From NCBI GenBank assembly GCA_030431515.1, contig JAUIIX010000033.1, positions 1 to 35,655 of the forward strand: a stretch of 35,655 nucleotides of DNA, written 5' to 3'. The stretch is from a bacterium (GTDB taxonomy: Bacteria > Bacteroidota > Ignavibacteria > Kapaibacteriales > UBA2268). Position 1 is the stretch's first letter. Every line of letters starts with the position of its first letter. The position numbers were made by a program, and so were the translations under genes. Below are positions 32,900-35,655 of the stretch, piece after piece. Under the pieces are notes generated by a model. It was not told where the DNA came from. It made no database searches and was given only the letters and a program-made list of their open reading frames with translations.

Positions 32900-34909
32900 A
32901 TGATAGAAAAAATAAAAGAATTAGATAGTTGTTTTTATAAAGAACATAAAGTTTTATTACTTACTGGTGGTATGGCTTCTGGTAAGTCTTTATTAATTTC
33001 AAAATTTATTGAAAATAGAAAAAGTTTAATTTTTAATACAAATGATTTTCAAGGAAATTTTATTTGTGAGTTAGCAAATTATTTTGCCGAGAAATTTATT
33101 GAACAACACCCCGATGCTGTTTTCAATGAAACTGCTATTAATTTGAATAGATTTATGGAAATTCTTAATCATTATAAAGAATCAAATGAAGAATTATATA
33201 CTAAAATCCTAAATCATAACTTTATTCAGAATAATTTTGACTACTTTTACAATGAGAAAGTAGATATTTCACAATATAAAGACTCATTTATAAATAAAGC
33301 AGATCAAAAAATTGTTTGGGAACAAGGAAAAATAGTAGTTGAGTCTTTACTTGTTGATATCATCAATTTCCTTTACCCTAATTTTAATTTTGAAGATATA
33401 TCTAAAGCAAGTAAAACTAAACAGATAATATTTGTAATAGATGAGGTTGACCATATTCTCAATTTTATTGATAACAACTTTATTAGTTATCTAATTGAAC
33501 ATATTGATACTAACTTAAATAAATTTGAAAATTATGACTTTACAAAAGATAAAGATTTAAAACTTTCTGACTTAATCGACATTAGAATTATTGTTTCATC
33601 AAGGAATAAATCTTTTGAAAAATATCAATCTAAAATCGAATTAGACTCTAAGTTTTATTTGAATGATGACTATATTTTCGAAGAAATACCATTTATTAAA
33701 GAGTATAAAGAAAATTATCCTAATTCCGAGTTTAATGAATTTCAATATGCTGAAGAATTGTTTTTCAAATATTCATCTAATTATGAAAGACAGTTCCTAA
33801 CTGTTGCTATAATTTTAAATAAATTCAACGCTACTTCCTTTGCTATGTTCCCTGAACTAAAACTTTCTGATAAAATAATTAATAATTATATTAGTAATTT
33901 TTACTTTGTTAATATTGAAAATGGTATCTTTCATATTGAGCCAGAAATAAATAGATATATTAATTATATTTATGAAATTAATAATCAAGAACTATTTAAT
34001 GAGTTAAGTGGTAGAGCTAAATTAAATACTTTTATACTTAATTTTTTAACTAAAATGCCAATCGAAGATTTTAATATCTTTAGAAAATTAGCTTACTATA
34101 ATTATTTTGATACAAATACTGCTTTAAGTAATATATTTCCAGATTTATATAAGAAATTAATAGTCCTGATTGATAAGTATAAAAACTTACTTAATAAAAA
34201 CAATTTTCATCTAAGTATTAAAAAAGAATATGATTCTCAGCTTGATAGATATAATAAAATAGTTGATGATAAGAATTATGTGATGCTAAAGAAAAGGGTA
34301 AAGGAAAATTGGCTAACAACTAAGAAAACCCTTTATGATAAGAAAAGTGAATTTGATAATAATATTAAAGTAACTAAGGATAGTATTAAAAATTATCAAA
34401 AAGATCATGATAAATTTACTAAAGAATTAGAAAATATATGTAATGAAATATTTCAAGAAGAGAATACATTGGCTTCATTAGAAAAAACTCTAAAGCCATA
34501 CAAACATAAAAGACCTGTTATTCAAACTTTAACTATTTCTTTATTATCTATTATACTTATTACTTTAAGTTTTTTTGATAGTTTTCTATTAAATTTAATT
34601 GATTCTGAAATATTTATAAATATCTTAAATTGGATATTCAGAATAGCAAGTATATTAGGATTAATATTTACTTCTAAGTCTTTATATCGTATCTATATTA
34701 GAAATAGAGATAAAGAAAAACGTAAAGAATTAGAAGGCAAAATTGAAAATGTCAATATTAAAATTAAAGATCAACAGGAAATTAAATCTGTGATAAACGC
34801 AGATATAAAAGCAACAGAAGCTAAAATTCAAGAATTAAAATCAGATATTCAGAATTATACTAATGAAATAGAAGAAATTGAATTAAGATTGAATGAACCT
34901 TTTATTTAA
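32900..34909 (+). CDS. Membrane-anchored coiled-coil P-loop ATPase
   Basis: This 669-residue protein has a Walker A GGMASGKS (residues 23-30) and Walker B with a DEVD (IIFVIDEVDHIL, about residues 176-187). An AAA/STAND-like ATPase region is inferred from these and from VSSRNKSFEKYQ. A helical middle region follows. Two long coiled coils (about 435-535 and 600-665) flank two transmembrane helices (about 538-595: TLTISLLSIILITLSFF and ILNWIFRIASILGLIF). The coiled coils therefore probably sit on the cytoplasmic side with the ATPase. No KAP-family or SMC hinge motif is seen. It is third in the barrel/RsbW-like operon, and convergent with the sugar kinase gene, one base apart. Confidence 0.75.
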   Translation: MIEKIKELDSCFYKEHKVLLLTGGMASGKSLLISKFIENRKSLIFNTNDFQGNFICELANYFAEKFIEQHPDAVFNETAINLNRFMEILNHYKESNEELYTKILNHNFIQNNFDYFYNEKVDISQYKDSFINKADQKIVWEQGKIVVESLLVDIINFLYPNFNFEDISKASKTKQIIFVIDEVDHILNFIDNNFISYLIEHIDTNLNKFENYDFTKDKDLKLSDLIDIRIIVSSRNKSFEKYQSKIELDSKFYLNDDYIFEEIPFIKEYKENYPNSEFNEFQYAEELFFKYSSNYERQFLTVAIILNKFNATSFAMFPELKLSDKIINNYISNFYFVNIENGIFHIEPEINRYINYIYEINNQELFNELSGRAKLNTFILNFLTKMPIEDFNIFRKLAYYNYFDTNTALSNIFPDLYKKLIVLIDKYKNLLNKNNFHLSIKKEYDSQLDRYNKIVDDKNYVMLKKRVKENWLTTKKTLYDKKSEFDNNIKVTKDSIKNYQKDHDKFTKELENICNEIFQEENTLASLEKTLKPYKHKRPVIQTLTISLLSIILITLSFFDSFLLNLIDSEIFINILNWIFRIASILGLIFTSKSLYRIYIRNRDKEKRKELEGKIENVNIKIKDQQEIKSVINADIKATEAKIQELKSDIQNYTNEIEEIELRLNEPFI

Positions 34910-34910
34910 T

Positions 34911-35655
34911 TCATTCCATTTCATTAATTAAATCTAATGCCATTTTATACGCTCCATTTAATGCAGTACCTTTTGGCTCTACTAATTCTATTTCTTTATC
35001 TTTTTTGATTTCTTCGATAAGTAAGTTTGCTAATAAAGTATCATTATCAATAATCCCACCCATCAAAGCAACTTGAACAGGTTTTTTCTTAAAATTACCT
35101 TTCAATGCTTGAGGTAATTCTGCTAAGTGTTTAGCACTACGATTAATTATCTTTAATGCAACTTCATCACCTTCTTCAGCACATCGCATCACAGTCGGAG
35201 TTAACATGTGATATTTGAAAGCACCTTCATTATAAGCTTTCACAATTGTTCTTGGGTTAGCAATACTGATAGTCGGATATAAATCTTCAACCAAGTCCGT
35301 CATCATAGTTTTTTGACCTCTACCGTCAATTGCTCTAACTACTGCTGTTAATCCTTCTCTACCAATCCAAGCTCCACTACCTTCATCATCTAATTCAATA
35401 CCCCATCCACCACATCTTGAAAAGCCATCCTTATTTTTACCTAATGCGATTGAGCCAGTTCCAACGATTGTAATAATACCATCTTCACCTTCAAATGCAC
35501 CTTCTAAAGCAATTTCTGCATCAGATGTTACAATCAAATCATTTAATTCAAATTTATAACCTCTACCCAAAGTTTTTAATAAATGAGCAGATCTCTTTTT
35601 TTCTTCTTCTAACCAAACACCAGCTAATCCCACAACAACTGCATCAATTTCTGTA
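34911..35655 (-). CDS. BadF/BadG/BcrA/BcrD-type kinase, probably N-acetylglucosamine kinase (partial at right edge)
   Basis: The reading frame is open to the window edge. Codons for TEIDAVVVGLAG precede the GTG at 35633, so that GTG is internal and the true start lies beyond 35655. Visible motifs are VTSDAEIALEGAF, TIVGTGSIALGKN, GGWGIELDDEGSGAWIGREG and VALMGGIIDND, typical of the BadF/BadG/BcrA/BcrD ATPase family. In Bacteroidota the commonest members phosphorylate N-acetylglucosamine or glucosamine, feeding peptidoglycan recycling and amino-sugar use. The N-terminal phosphate-binding loop is outside the window, so the substrate is an inference. Confidence 0.8.
   Translation of the reverse strand, partial: TEIDAVVVGLAGVWLEEEKKRSAHLLKTLGRGYKFELNDLIVTSDAEIALEGAFEGEDGIITIVGTGSIALGKNKDGFSRCGGWGIELDDEGSGAWIGREGLTAVVRAIDGRGQKTMMTDLVEDLYPTISIANPRTIVKAYNEGAFKYHMLTPTVMRCAEEGDEVALKIINRSAKHLAELPQALKGNFKKKPVQVALMGGIIDNDTLLANLLIEEIKKDKEIELVEPKGTALNGAYKMALDLINEME

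Noticed and set aside
1-35655. CRISPR arrays, tRNA and rRNA genes
   Set aside because: No regular short repeats with unique spacers and no cloverleaf or rRNA-like segments were seen; intergenic gaps are mostly under 210 bases.

Overview
The window is a strongly AT-rich, tightly packed bacterial chromosome segment. Its gene set points to the Bacteroidota/Chlorobiota group (FCB superphylum), plausibly a lineage near Kapabacteria or Ignavibacteria. Supporting evidence: a giant secreted protein with a type IX secretion (T9SS) C-terminal sorting domain, a GWxTD-domain protein, a DUF3078 outer-membrane protein, weak Shine-Dalgarno sequences, and a recurring promoter word TAATTTTG that fits the Bacteroidota -7 consensus TAnnTTTG. 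The phylum is my inference; no rRNA or tRNA gene is visible.

Layout. 1-4461 (minus): a frameshifted two-domain parvulin peptidyl-prolyl isomerase that runs off the left edge, murC, a zinc-ribbon transposase-like protein, and adk. 4550-5422 (plus): a DUF3078 outer-membrane protein, ending at a strong hairpin terminator shared with the opposing operon. 5465-10608 (minus): an operon of a secreted CBM9-like protein, a membrane histidine kinase, ruvX and a GWxTD protein, joined by overlaps or short gaps. 10720-12744: a pirin homologue with a degenerate metal site, convergent with and overlapping hflX. 12948-20770 (plus): a long run of small signalling and envelope genes, namely HPt, a CsgG-like secreted protein, a DUF2892 membrane protein, a TerB-like protein, an EamA transporter, a beta-propeller protein, a putAbiC-like membrane protein with a huge acidic tail, an HDOD protein, trmB and a lipocalin-like protein. 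20767-29096 (minus): oligopeptidase B, an HI0933-family flavoprotein that apparently starts at ATT, and a 1629-residue VWA/WD40/T9SS protein. 29194-30489 (plus): purB with a hairpin terminator. 30656-34909 (plus): an outer-membrane barrel, an RsbW-like ATPase and a membrane-anchored coiled-coil P-loop ATPase. 34911 to the right edge (minus): a BadF/BadG-type sugar kinase.

How it fits together. Housekeeping genes (murC, adk, ruvX, hflX, trmB, purB) are interleaved with lineage-specific envelope and signalling genes. The most unusual loci are the putAbiC-acidic-tail fusion (16419-18662) and the barrel/RsbW-like/ATPase operon (30656-34909). Also notable are the ATT-start flavoprotein, the broken isomerase, and the promoter word that recurs at the expected place before at least seven genes. 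No CRISPR array, phage, tRNA or rRNA is visible, and no stretch over 300 bases lacks a gene.
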